A stretch of DNA of 18,893 nucleotides from an uncultured Lachnospiraceae bacterium (GCA_947628025.1 CANQYH010000023.1:1-18893), one strand, 5' to 3'; shown: positions 5,946 through 13,175, counted from the stretch's first letter. A program made the numbers and translations. Notes: generated from the letters alone by a model not told the origin.

Positions 5946-7673
5946 ATGAAAGAACTGATGTTAGGCAATAAGGCTCTGGCCCGCGGATTATATGAGGCCG
6001 GGTGCAGCGTGGTGTCCAGCTATCCGGGGACGCCCAGCACGGAGGTGACGGAGGAAGCGGTCAAATACGACGAGATCTACTGCGAATGGGCCCCCAACGA
6101 GAAAGTGGCCCTGGAGGTGGCGTTCGGCGCGTCGCTGGCCGGGAAGCGCAGCTTCTGCGGCATGAAGCACGTGGGACTGAACGTGGCGGCGGACCCATTG
6201 TTTACCTGTTCCTATACGGGCGTCAACGCCGGTCTGGTGATCTGCGTGGCCGACGACGCGGGGATGCACTCGTCGCAGAACGAGCAGGATTCCCGCCATC
6301 ATGCGATTGCGTCCAAGATCCCGATGCTGGAGCCGGCAGATTCATCGGAGGCGCTGGAGTTTGCGAAAGCGGCTTATGAACTGTCGGAAGAATTTGACAC
6401 GCCGGTTCTGATGAAGATGTGTACGCGCATCGCCCATTCCCAGAGCGTGGTGGAGACCGGCGAGCGTGTGATGCCGGCGGAGCGGCCTTATGTGAAAAAT
6501 ATTGCAAAATACGTGATGATGCCTGGCAATGCGATCCGCCGCCATCCGGTCGTGGAGGAGCGGACGCGGAAGCTGACCGAATATGCGGAAAACTGTATGT
6601 TTAACCGGGTGGAGATGGGGGACACGGCCATCGGTATCATCACTTCGTCCACCAGCTACCAGTACGCGAAAGAAGTTTTCGGGGAGAATGCCAGTATCCT
6701 GAAGCTGGGCATGGTGAATCCGCTGCCGGTGAAGCTGATCCTGGATTTCGCGGCAAAGGTGGAGAAGCTGGTCGTGATCGAGGAACTGGACCCGATCATT
6801 GAGAATCATTGCCGCCAGCTGGGACTGACGGTTACGGGCAAGGATGCGCTGCCGGTCTGCGGAGAATTTTCCCAGAACTTGATCGCGGAGAAGCTGGGCG
6901 TTCCGGTACCCGCGTACCATACGCTGGGAGAGACGCTGCCGGGGAGGCCGCCGGTCATGTGCGCCGGGTGCCCGCACCGGGGACTGTTCTACACGTTAGC
7001 GAAGAATAAATGTACGGTCCTGGGCGATATCGGCTGCTACACGCTGGGGGCGGTAGCGCCGCTGTCTGCGATGGAGATGACGCTCTGCATGGGCGCTTCC
7101 GTCAGCGCGATCCACGGATTCAATAAGGCCCTGGGCGCGGAGAGCGAGGGGAAGACCGTGGCGGTGATCGGCGATTCCACGTTTATGCACTCCGGCATGA
7201 CGGGCCTGGCGAATATCGCTTACAACCAGAGCAATTCCACCGTGATCATCCTGGACAATTCCATCACGGGCATGACCGGGCACCAGCAGAATCCGACCAC
7301 CGGCTACAATATCAAGGGCGACCCGGCGGGCAAGATCGATCTGGAGAGCCTGTGCCGCGCCATGGGCTTTAACCGCGTTGTGGTGGTCGATCCCTACGAT
7401 CTGGCGGCCTGCGACAAGGCGGTGAAGGAAGAGCTGGCGGCCGCGGAGCCGTCGGTGATCATCAGCCGCAGGCCCTGCGCGCTCCTGAAATATGTGAAGC
7501 ACAACCCGCCTTACCATGTGGACGCGGAAAAATGTGTCGGCTGCAAGTCCTGTATGCGCCTGGGCTGCCCGGCGATCAGCATCAAGGACAAAAAGGCCGT
7601 GATCGACAATACTCAGTGCGTGGGATGCGGCGTCTGCGCGCAGCTTTGCAAGTTTGACGCGCTGCAGGCGTGA
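5946..7673 (+). CDS. iorA: Indolepyruvate ferredoxin oxidoreductase, alpha subunit
   Basis: The large subunit of the cytoplasmic, oxygen-sensitive enzyme that oxidatively decarboxylates indolepyruvate and other aryl-pyruvates, with CoA and ferredoxin, to aryl-acetyl-CoA. Residues 1-170 carry the pyrimidine-binding domain with 'GCSVVSSYPGTPSTEVTE' and the 'EWAPNEKVALEVA' glutamate. The thiamine diphosphate domain begins near residue 350 ('GDIGCYTLG' at about 360, 'GDSTFMHSGMTG' at about 408, then 'DNSITGMTGHQQNP'). The C-terminus holds two ferredoxin-type 4Fe-4S motifs starting at Cys530 (CxxCxxCxxxxCP) and Cys558 (CxxCxxCxxxC). The second has Lys rather than Pro after the last Cys. Full length at 575 residues. 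The ribosome site AAGAAAGGA precedes ATG. iorB follows 38 bp downstream. Confidence 0.97.
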   Translation: MKELMLGNKALARGLYEAGCSVVSSYPGTPSTEVTEEAVKYDEIYCEWAPNEKVALEVAFGASLAGKRSFCGMKHVGLNVAADPLFTCSYTGVNAGLVICVADDAGMHSSQNEQDSRHHAIASKIPMLEPADSSEALEFAKAAYELSEEFDTPVLMKMCTRIAHSQSVVETGERVMPAERPYVKNIAKYVMMPGNAIRRHPVVEERTRKLTEYAENCMFNRVEMGDTAIGIITSSTSYQYAKEVFGENASILKLGMVNPLPVKLILDFAAKVEKLVVIEELDPIIENHCRQLGLTVTGKDALPVCGEFSQNLIAEKLGVPVPAYHTLGETLPGRPPVMCAGCPHRGLFYTLAKNKCTVLGDIGCYTLGAVAPLSAMEMTLCMGASVSAIHGFNKALGAESEGKTVAVIGDSTFMHSGMTGLANIAYNQSNSTVIILDNSITGMTGHQQNPTTGYNIKGDPAGKIDLESLCRAMGFNRVVVVDPYDLAACDKAVKEELAAAEPSVIISRRPCALLKYVKHNPPYHVDAEKCVGCKSCMRLGCPAISIKDKKAVIDNTQCVGCGVCAQLCKFDALQA

Positions 7674-7711
7674 GACGGCCGGAAGATACAGAAACCTGGA
7701 GGTACATATAA

Positions 7712-8281
7712 ATGACGAAGAATATTATGATTGTCGGCGTGGGCGGCCAGGGTTCCCTCCTCGCCAGCAAATTGTTGGGCCATCTGCTCCTGACAGAGGG
7801 CTATGATGTGAAAGTGTCCGAGGTACACGGCATGAGCCAGCGGGGCGGCAGCGTGGTGACGTACGTCCGCTTCGGCGACAAGGTCTATTCCCCGGTGATC
7901 GATAAGGGCCAGGCGGATTTCATCGTTTCGTTTGAGAAGCTGGAAGCGGCCCGCTATGTGGAATATCTGAAAGTGGGCGGCCGCATCGTGGTCAATACCC
8001 AGCAGATCGATCCGATGCCGGTGATCACGGGCGCGGCAGCTTATCCGGAAAACTTGATCGAAAAAATGGAGGCGGCCGGCGCGGCGGTGGACGCCATGGA
8101 CTGCCTGACGCTGGCGGAGCAGGCCGGTTCGTCCAAAGCGGTGAACATCGTGCTCATGGGGCGCCTGTCCCGGTATTTCGATATCCCTGAGGAGAAATGG
8201 CAGCAGGCTATCCGCGAGTGCGTTCCGCCGAAGTTCGTGGAGCTGAATCTGAAAGCCTTTGCGCTGGGGCGCGGGGAATGA
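7712..8281 (+). CDS. iorB: Indolepyruvate ferredoxin oxidoreductase, beta subunit
   Basis: The small gamma/beta-type subunit of the same enzyme, 189 residues. It opens with 'IMIVGVGGQGSLLASKLLG', the typical glycine-rich start of the 2-oxoacid:ferredoxin oxidoreductase gamma domain, followed by 'KVSEVHGMSQRGGSVVTYVR', where the SQRGG element is the family signature. The C-terminal part ('NIVLMGRLSRYFDIPEEKW') completes the domain. It pairs with IorA to form the active complex. A GGAGGT ribosome site lies 8 nt before the ATG. The DUF554 membrane gene begins 25 bp downstream, consistent with one transcript. Confidence 0.96.
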   Translation: MTKNIMIVGVGGQGSLLASKLLGHLLLTEGYDVKVSEVHGMSQRGGSVVTYVRFGDKVYSPVIDKGQADFIVSFEKLEAARYVEYLKVGGRIVVNTQQIDPMPVITGAAAYPENLIEKMEAAGAAVDAMDCLTLAEQAGSSKAVNIVLMGRLSRYFDIPEEKWQQAIRECVPPKFVELNLKAFALGRGE

Positions 8282-8306
8282 GAGAACGGAACAGGAGAGT
8301 TAAGCC

Positions 8307-9035
8307 ATGCCGGTTGGAGTGATCTGCAACAGCCTCGCTATCTTTTTCGGCGGCATTTTTGGGGTTCTGGCTGAGAAAAAACTGAGCAGCGAGCTGAAAG
8401 TGAAACTGAATATGGTGTTCGGCTGCTGCGCGATGGGCATGGGGATCAGTTCGATCGCGCTGATGACGTACATGCCCGCAGTGATTTTTGCGATACTGTT
8501 CGGTACGATCCTCGGAATATGCGTGCATCTGGACGGGTGGATCCGGAAAGGTGCGTCGCTGATGCAGAAAGCGGTGTCCGGAATCGTGAAAGGGCCGGAG
8601 AATGGGATGGATCCGCAGGATTATATGAATACGCTGATCACGCTGACGGTCATGTTCTGCGCCAGCGGAACCGGGATCTACGGCTCGATCGTGTCCGGCA
8701 TGACCGGGGACCATTCGATCCTGATCTCTAAATCGATCCTGGATTTTTTCACGGCAGCCATTTTCGCCTGCAATCTGGGCCTGGTGGTTTCGATGATCAC
8801 GATCCCTCAGTTTGTGATCTGCGCGATCCTGTTTGCGTTCGCGAAAGTGATCTTCCCGCTGACGACGCCGGAGATGGTCAATGATTTCAAGGCCTGCGGC
8901 GGCTTCATCCTGGTGGTGACCGGCTTCCGGATCGTGAAACTGAAAGATTTTCCGGTCGCGGATATGATCCCCGCTATGGCGCTGGTGATGCCGGCGAGCT
9001 GGGCCTGGTGCAACTGGGTGCTGCCGCTTTTGTGA
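8307..9035 (+). CDS. DUF554 family integral membrane protein
   Basis: A 242-residue polytopic membrane protein of the DUF554 family (relative of B. subtilis YdfK). The N-terminus 'MPVGVICNSLAIFFGGIFG' and the following 'LNMVFGCCAMGMGISSIALM' are characteristic of the family. I see about six to seven hydrophobic segments, for instance around residues 1-19, 36-72, 110-135, 150-190 and 205-240. Its transport substrate, if any, is not known. Its start, 25 bp after iorB with an AGGAG site, argues for co-transcription with iorAB, so a role linked to aryl-acid or amino-acid movement is an attractive but unproven idea. A new promoter begins 25 bp past its stop. Confidence 0.9.
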   Translation: MPVGVICNSLAIFFGGIFGVLAEKKLSSELKVKLNMVFGCCAMGMGISSIALMTYMPAVIFAILFGTILGICVHLDGWIRKGASLMQKAVSGIVKGPENGMDPQDYMNTLITLTVMFCASGTGIYGSIVSGMTGDHSILISKSILDFFTAAIFACNLGLVVSMITIPQFVICAILFAFAKVIFPLTTPEMVNDFKACGGFILVVTGFRIVKLKDFPVADMIPAMALVMPASWAWCNWVLPLL

Positions 9036-9059
9036 GGGTGCAGGGCGAGCTGAAAAAGA

Positions 9060-9087
9060 TTGACAAAACCTCTTGGGGGGGTAGAAT
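9060..9087 (+). promoter_or_regulatory. Promoter of the YD-repeat gene
   Basis: -35 TTGACA (9060-9065), 16-bp spacer containing a run of seven G, -10 TAGAAT (9082-9087). It lies 50 bp before the start codon at 9137. Confidence 0.8.
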
Positions 9088-9136
9088 AGACCCATCAAAA
9101 ATGCGAAGCAAGTTCTTCGAAGAAAGGATGGGAATT

Positions 9137-10648
9137 ATGAGGAAAAAACGGACGATGGCGGCGTTGATGGTGATCGCAGTGCTGGCAGCAGACATGCCGG
9201 CGTTTGCGGGGCAGTGGCGCGGTGGCAGCGGTACCGGCTGGTGGTGGGAGAATGACGACGGCAGCTGGCCGAGCAGCAGATGGGAGTGGCTGGACGGCAA
9301 CGAAGACGGTGTGGAGGAGAGCTACTATTTTGGTGCGGACGGATATCTGCTGACGGACACGACGACGCCGGACGGCTATACGGTAAATGCGGACGGCGCG
9401 TGGGTGGAAAACGGCGTAGTGCAGACGCGGGCTGCGGCACCGGAGGAAATGGTTGCGGTGTGCGTAAAAGAGACCACATATAATGCAGACGGCAGTATTT
9501 CCAAGCAGGTAGAATACGATACGTCCGGCAACCTGTTAAAAAGTACTGAGTATAATGAGGATAGTGGTATCTACGAGCAGTACGGATGGCGTTATGAATA
9601 TGAATACGATGCGTCCGGCAATCTGATGGAAATAACGGCATATGATCTGGAGGACGGAAGTGTTGATTATTGCGAGAAATATGATGCATCCGGCAACCTG
9701 ATTGTAGATCGTCCTTGGGAAGAAACTGAAAATGGTACGTGGAGAGAAATAGAATATAACGCGGCAGGAAAGGAGACGAATGTAACCTGGCATGACAGGG
9801 ACGACAGCATTGGCTCTCGGTATGTGTATGAGTATGATGCGGCAGGGAATTTGACGGAAGAAATCCAGTATTATGCGGACAACGTTAATGGACGGATCGT
9901 GTATGAATATGACGCATCTGGCAATCTGATAAAAGATACCCGTTATGATCCGGATGGCAGAGTTACTGGGTGGTACAAGTATGACGCATCTGGCAATCGG
10001 ACGGAAGAAGTTTTGTATAAATGGGACGGCAGTCTTTCCTACAGATATATATATGAATATGACGGAAATAGGGTGAAAAAAGTTAAGTCAGTTGACGGGA
10101 TTAATGGTTGGGTTGAGTATGAGTATGATGCAGCCGGTAATTTGATGAAAGAGACCAATTATAATCCGGATGGCAGCGTTTATTGGCACTACGAATATGA
10201 TGCGTTTGGGAATCTGACGAAAAGCGTCTGGTGTGAATACGACGGCAGCGATCGGTTGTATCATGAGAATGAATATGAATATGACGCATTCGGCAATCTG
10301 ACGAAAAAAATTCAGTGGAATACAGATGGCAGTATTGGGTATTGGTATGAATATGAATATGACGCATTCGGCAATTTGACGAAAGAAATTCGGCGGAATA
10401 CAGATGGCAGTATCATGTATTGTTCTCAGTACAAGAATGAATATGATGCGTCTGGCAACCAAACGCAAAAAATCTGGTATAATACAGATGGCAGCGTTAA
10501 TTATTGGTATAAATATGAATATGACGCAGCTGGCAACCTGATAAAAAGAATTACTTATGAAGCGGGTGGCAGCATTTCCGGCTGGATCGAATACGAGTAC
10601 GCCATTGTTCCCGTGGCCAGCCAGAAGAAACGCGTCTGGAAGTCTTAA
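9137..10648 (+). CDS. Secreted YD-repeat protein with a Trp-rich N-terminal head
   Basis: A 503-residue exported protein. Residues 1-24 are a classical signal peptide (MRKKRTMAALMV..., ending AFA before GQW), so the start at 9137 (AAAGGA site 8 nt upstream) is right, although the frame stays open upstream. Residues about 25-95 form a 'GTGWWWENDDGSWPSS' / 'YYFGADGYLLTDTTTPDGY' head of the sort seen in many Lachnospiraceae surface proteins and similar to cell-wall-binding repeats. From about residue 125 there are some 14 repeats of 22-30 residues on the theme YEYDASGNLxKxxxYNxDGSI, related to YD/Rhs repeats. No toxin domain, sortase motif or Rhs core end follows; the protein stops soon after the last repeat with 'QKKRVWKS'. 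A surface-binding or matrix role is likely; nothing more specific is supported. Confidence 0.85.
   Translation: MRKKRTMAALMVIAVLAADMPAFAGQWRGGSGTGWWWENDDGSWPSSRWEWLDGNEDGVEESYYFGADGYLLTDTTTPDGYTVNADGAWVENGVVQTRAAAPEEMVAVCVKETTYNADGSISKQVEYDTSGNLLKSTEYNEDSGIYEQYGWRYEYEYDASGNLMEITAYDLEDGSVDYCEKYDASGNLIVDRPWEETENGTWREIEYNAAGKETNVTWHDRDDSIGSRYVYEYDAAGNLTEEIQYYADNVNGRIVYEYDASGNLIKDTRYDPDGRVTGWYKYDASGNRTEEVLYKWDGSLSYRYIYEYDGNRVKKVKSVDGINGWVEYEYDAAGNLMKETNYNPDGSVYWHYEYDAFGNLTKSVWCEYDGSDRLYHENEYEYDAFGNLTKKIQWNTDGSIGYWYEYEYDAFGNLTKEIRRNTDGSIMYCSQYKNEYDASGNQTQKIWYNTDGSVNYWYKYEYDAAGNLIKRITYEAGGSISGWIEYEYAIVPVASQKKRVWKS
9509..10588 (+). repeat. Tandem coding repeats, about 66-84 bp, in the YD-repeat gene
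   Basis: About 14 in-frame units start with a TAYGAATAYGA-type segment and GCxTYYGGCAAT. The closest pair begins at 10271 and 10349 (78-bp period), nearly identical over the first half. The later units share a DAFGNLTK version absent from the early ones, showing recent local duplication. Confidence 0.85.
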
Positions 10649-10857
10649 TTATAGTCGGGTATAAGAAAGCAGAGGATAATTATGAGTCCATAGCGGTGAT
10701 GGCGGGGGGATTGAAGACGCGAACCTCCCCGTCTCCGCGGCTCAACGGCCATTTAAAGTGAAAGATTTCCGCAGACCGTCCGCTGTGCAGAATTATGAAA
10801 AAGATTTATGGATAGAAAAGGACGGGGCTGTCGGAAAATGATCAGCTCTAGGACAGG

Positions 10858-10889
10858 GAGATATGGGAACCAATTGGCTCTCATATCTC
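10858..10889. repeat. 32-bp loopless palindrome
   Basis: GAGATATGGGAACCAA (10858-10873) pairs with TTGGCTCTCATATCTC (10874-10889) with one wobble and one mismatch. It is followed by a perfect 12-bp palindrome, CTAAAATTTTAG (10890-10901), and an A-rich run. It lies inside the presumed left end of the insertion element. Confidence 0.75.
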
Positions 10890-10962
10890 CTAAAATTTTA
10901 GAAAAAAAGAAAAAGATTGTCCAAAAACCACCTTTTTCTCCGTTCCATGTTATAATGAAACG

Positions 10963-11444
10963 GTGCTAACCAATGATTATTATAACGACTTTTTTGATCT
11001 TGGTCAACAGAAAATTAATTTCAGTTTCTTCGAAAAGAAAGGCTGATCACACTGAGAGCGCTTTTCATTGACGGTATAAAAATAGAAGCGAATGCCAACC
11101 GGTATACCTTTGTCTGGCGAGGGAGCATAAACTACTACCTTGCCGGTCTGCTGGATACCGTAGACGCCCTTTACACAAGAGACAGCACGCTCCTGGAAGA
11201 GAACGGATACGGTGCGAAATATGACCTCGGAAATGCCCGGATGATTGTCATAGAGGGGATGGAAAAGGTGAGGCGCGTCATCCGGGAAAACCGGGAACGG
11301 AAACTGACAAAACATAAGAAGCTGTCCAATAACACGGTCATAGAGATCGACAACGGTTCTCCGCTTGAGATCCTGAAGCTGCAGAAGAACCTGCAGCGGA
11401 TTGCAGAGGGGGAAAGAATCACGTTCAGGTACGGGAAAGTATGA
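10963..11444 (+). pseudogene. IS1182-family transposase, internally deleted and truncated
   Basis: Two pieces of one transposase in different frames. The first (GTG at 10963 to TGA at 11044-11046) reads LTNDYYNDFFDLGQQ and onward, an IS1182-type N-terminus. The second (from about 11046 to TGA 11442-11444) reads FIDGIKIEANANRYTFVWRG, then YDLGNARMIVIEGMEKVR, LTKHKKLSNNTVIEIDNG and LEILKLQKNLQRIAEGE, the well-known middle of the family. The roughly 100 or more residues that should lie between them, and the entire C-terminal half with the rest of the catalytic core, are missing. About 155 codons remain of an expected total near 550. It cannot encode an active transposase. A short ATG-initiated frame at 11241-11444 is only part of this relic. 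Confidence 0.88.
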
Positions 11445-11452
11445 TGATTTGC

Positions 11453-11481
11453 TTGACAAAAGAAAGAAAGGGGCATATTAT
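11453..11481 (+). promoter_or_regulatory. Promoter of the toxin-antitoxin operon
   Basis: -35 TTGACA (11453-11458), 17-bp spacer, -10 TATTAT (11476-11481): a near-consensus sigma-A promoter beginning 9 bp after the transposase relic ends. Confidence 0.85.
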
Positions 11482-11485
11482 GTAG

Positions 11486-11499
11486 GTATCAAATGATAC
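11486..11499. promoter_or_regulatory. Perfect 14-bp palindromic operator of the toxin-antitoxin operon
   Basis: GTATCAAATGATAC consists of GTATCA/TGATAC arms around AA. It lies over the predicted transcription start, 5 bp after the -10 box, where a bound antitoxin HTH dimer would block transcription. Confidence 0.7.
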
Positions 11500-11516
11500 T
11501 TAACGGAGGCTTATAT

Positions 11517-11957
11517 TTGATTGATGAAATAAAAGCACGCATTGAAAGTGAATTAGAGGTTAAAACATATATACAAAAATTGAAGTTTGCACTTAACAAT
11601 GGGGCAAGAATAGATTTTCAGGTCAAAAGGCTGGTTGATGAAAACAGGAATGAAAAATATACGAATCAATATACAGTTAATACGTTATTTCCTGATAAAA
11701 ATCCGGTAGACGCTTTAAAAAGAGAATTGCTGACACTGTCTGTGGAAGATTATATGCGGACAGTGAAAGATCTACGTTTTCCAAAGAGAAGCGAGATGAG
11801 AGAATTCGGAAAGGTTTATAATGGAAAAGATGACGTGTATATTAAAATAAGAGTAGAACTTTTGGGAGCGTATGGTAATACGACAATCTTTATCATGTCT
11901 TTTCATTTTGCGGAAAGGGCATTTTCTCCGGAGTTATTTCCCTATAGAAAGAATTAG
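11517..11957 (+). CDS. Putative MqsR-like toxin of a type II toxin-antitoxin system
   Basis: A 146-residue protein upstream of an MqsA/Panacea-type antitoxin. The segment 'LLTLSVEDYMRTVKDLRF' followed by 'DDVYIKIRVEL' and 'TIFIMSFHF' mirrors MqsR, where a 'GLSxxDFYKS' helix is followed by 'VYLKI' and 'VLIVSF' strands. The match is by motif order only. Compared with MqsR it has about 60 extra N-terminal residues ('YIQKLKFALNNGARIDFQVK') and a C-terminal tail ending 'FSPELFPYRKN'. If the relation holds, it would be an mRNA endonuclease of the RelE/MqsR fold. An ATG at 11493 lies in frame but would be virtually leaderless and inside the operator. The TTG at 11517, 7 nt after GGAGG, is the better start. 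Base composition is clearly more AT-rich than the flanking chromosome. The antitoxin starts 11 nt downstream. Confidence 0.65.
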   Translation: MIDEIKARIESELEVKTYIQKLKFALNNGARIDFQVKRLVDENRNEKYTNQYTVNTLFPDKNPVDALKRELLTLSVEDYMRTVKDLRFPKRSEMREFGKVYNGKDDVYIKIRVELLGAYGNTTIFIMSFHFAERAFSPELFPYRKN

Positions 11958-11968
11958 GAGGTGTTTTC

Positions 11969-12997
11969 ATGGATATGAAAGTTATAAAAAGCGAAAGATG
12001 TTTATGCACATGTTGTATGGAAGAACATGAAGTGAAAACAGTTCTTGTAAAAGAAGAAGCCATTTTTAAAAATAAAAAGATTACTTATGATGCGCTTTAT
12101 TTATATTGCGATATGGCGGAAGAATTGTATATGAATGAACAACAGCTCCGGGAAAATGATATACGTCTTAAGGATGCTTACAGAAAATCAGAGGGGCTTT
12201 TGACATCAAGCGATATATATAATATTCGTGCTAAATATAGAATCAACCAGAGTGATTTTTGCGGTTTGCTTGGGTGGGGAGGAAAAACCATTACCAGATA
12301 TGAAAGTCATCAGGTACAGGATAAAGCACATGATACGATTCTGAAAAAGCTGGATCAGGATCCGGAATGGTTTTTGCTGTTATTAAATAATTACAGGACC
12401 AATTTGCCGGTGGAATCATTTCAGAGATATTTAGCTGCAGCTACGGCTTTGTATGAAGCAGATCGGGACTCTTATTTGCGAAAAGCGATCGAGGCTGATT
12501 ATGCGAGATTTCAGGGGAAGCAACTGTTTCACGGGAACGCAGAGTTATCCTTAGATAAGACGGTAGATGTGATTCGATACTTTGCTGCATCTGCAAAGAT
12601 TACGGCTCTTTATAAGGTGAAGCTTATGAAACTTATGTGGTATGCGGATGCTTTGTCCTATAAACTTAGAGGATTCGCGATAACCGGTTTGGTATATCAG
12701 GCTTTGCCAATGGGCGCGGTTCCGGTGGGGCATAATTCAATCATTAATTTAAAAAACGTACCATGTGAAGAAGTGGATATGGGGGAGACAAGCGCGTATC
12801 ATTTTTTACTAAGAGGCGAGAGTACATTTCCTTTCCTTACAGATGACGACAAGCATATACTGGATATGGTGATAGAAAAACTTGGTAAAATGAGTAAAAG
12901 TGAGATCATTCGTTTTATGCATAAAGAACGGGCCTATATTGAGACGGCGTCAAGAGATGTGATTCCGTTTGAATATGCAGAGAGCTTACAGATATAA
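11969..12997 (+). CDS. MqsA-like HTH antitoxin fused to a SocA/DUF4065 (Panacea) domain
   Basis: A 342-residue three-part antitoxin. Residues 11-54 are an MqsA/YgiT-type metal finger, but degenerate: Cys13-x-x-Cys16 is intact, while the second pair keeps only Cys47, its partner position being Ala50. Residues about 69-130 are the family's helix-turn-helix ('DAYRKSEGLLTSSDIYNIRA', 'LLGWGGKTITRYESHQVQD'), which should bind the operator at 11486-11499. Residues about 196-300 match the SocA/DUF4065 or Panacea domain ('KVKLMKLMWYADALSYKLRG', 'GLVYQALPMGAVPVGH'), known as an interchangeable toxin-neutralising module. The gene order toxin then antitoxin resembles mqsRA. The ribosome site AGGAGGTG overlaps the toxin stop codon, indicating translational coupling. 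The HTH and Panacea assignments are firm; the exact toxin partner is inferred from adjacency. Confidence 0.88.
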   Translation: MDMKVIKSERCLCTCCMEEHEVKTVLVKEEAIFKNKKITYDALYLYCDMAEELYMNEQQLRENDIRLKDAYRKSEGLLTSSDIYNIRAKYRINQSDFCGLLGWGGKTITRYESHQVQDKAHDTILKKLDQDPEWFLLLLNNYRTNLPVESFQRYLAAATALYEADRDSYLRKAIEADYARFQGKQLFHGNAELSLDKTVDVIRYFAASAKITALYKVKLMKLMWYADALSYKLRGFAITGLVYQALPMGAVPVGHNSIINLKNVPCEEVDMGETSAYHFLLRGESTFPFLTDDDKHILDMVIEKLGKMSKSEIIRFMHKERAYIETASRDVIPFEYAESLQI

Positions 12998-13137
12998 AAT
13001 TTGAAACATTTTGCGGGATCCTGCCTGGCTGTTCGGTTAAGAAACAAACAGCGGTCCGGTCTATGCGCGCGTCGATGGCGGTGAAACGGCCTGCCCGTCA
13101 GAGACTGGCGGATGACCGGCGTCCATATTCGGATAAA

Positions 13138-13175
13138 CGCCGGCAGAGCAGACAACCGCTTTGCCGGCGCTTTTT
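13138..13175 (+). terminator. Intrinsic terminator downstream of the toxin-antitoxin operon
   Basis: Stem CGCCGGCA (13138-13145) and TGCCGGCG (13162-13169) followed by CTTTTT. It lies 141 bp beyond the antitoxin stop and is the first good terminator. Confidence 0.8.

Larger units (their letters stand above)
10824..11444 (+). mobile_element. Decayed IS1182-family insertion sequence
   Basis: A transposase relic with recognisable IS1182 protein sequence (see the pseudogene entry) is preceded by a sequence beginning GGGGCTGTCGGAAAATGATC (from 10824) that looks like an IS1182-type left end, a subterminal palindrome (10858-10889) and an AT-rich leader with TATAAT at 10950-10955. No right end is visible: the element breaks off at about 11444, directly before the promoter of the toxin-antitoxin operon. 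The left boundary is my estimate. The stretch 10649-10823, between the YD gene and the element, holds nothing I recognise. Confidence 0.7.

Noticed and set aside
8208..9098. A 296-codon minus-strand frame over the DUF554 gene
   Set aside because: Composition is typical of an antisense shadow (His, Arg and Gln rich), and the plus-strand product is a clear membrane family.
9008..9136. Upstream extension of the YD-repeat protein to an ATG at 9008
   Set aside because: The extension overlaps the DUF554 gene and contains the promoter; the signal peptide begins at 9137 behind a ribosome site.
9509..10588. CRISPR-like array in the repeated region
   Set aside because: The repeats are in-frame, of variable length, and encode YEYDxxGN units; no constant repeat with unique spacers exists.
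10680..10740. Terminator after the YD-repeat gene formed by the G-run and the CCTCCCC segment
   Set aside because: Only about six pairs including a wobble, with a long loop and no T-run; not convincing.
11241..11444. A 67-residue independent small protein
   Set aside because: Its sequence is a part of the IS1182 transposase middle region and reads in frame with the preceding relic.
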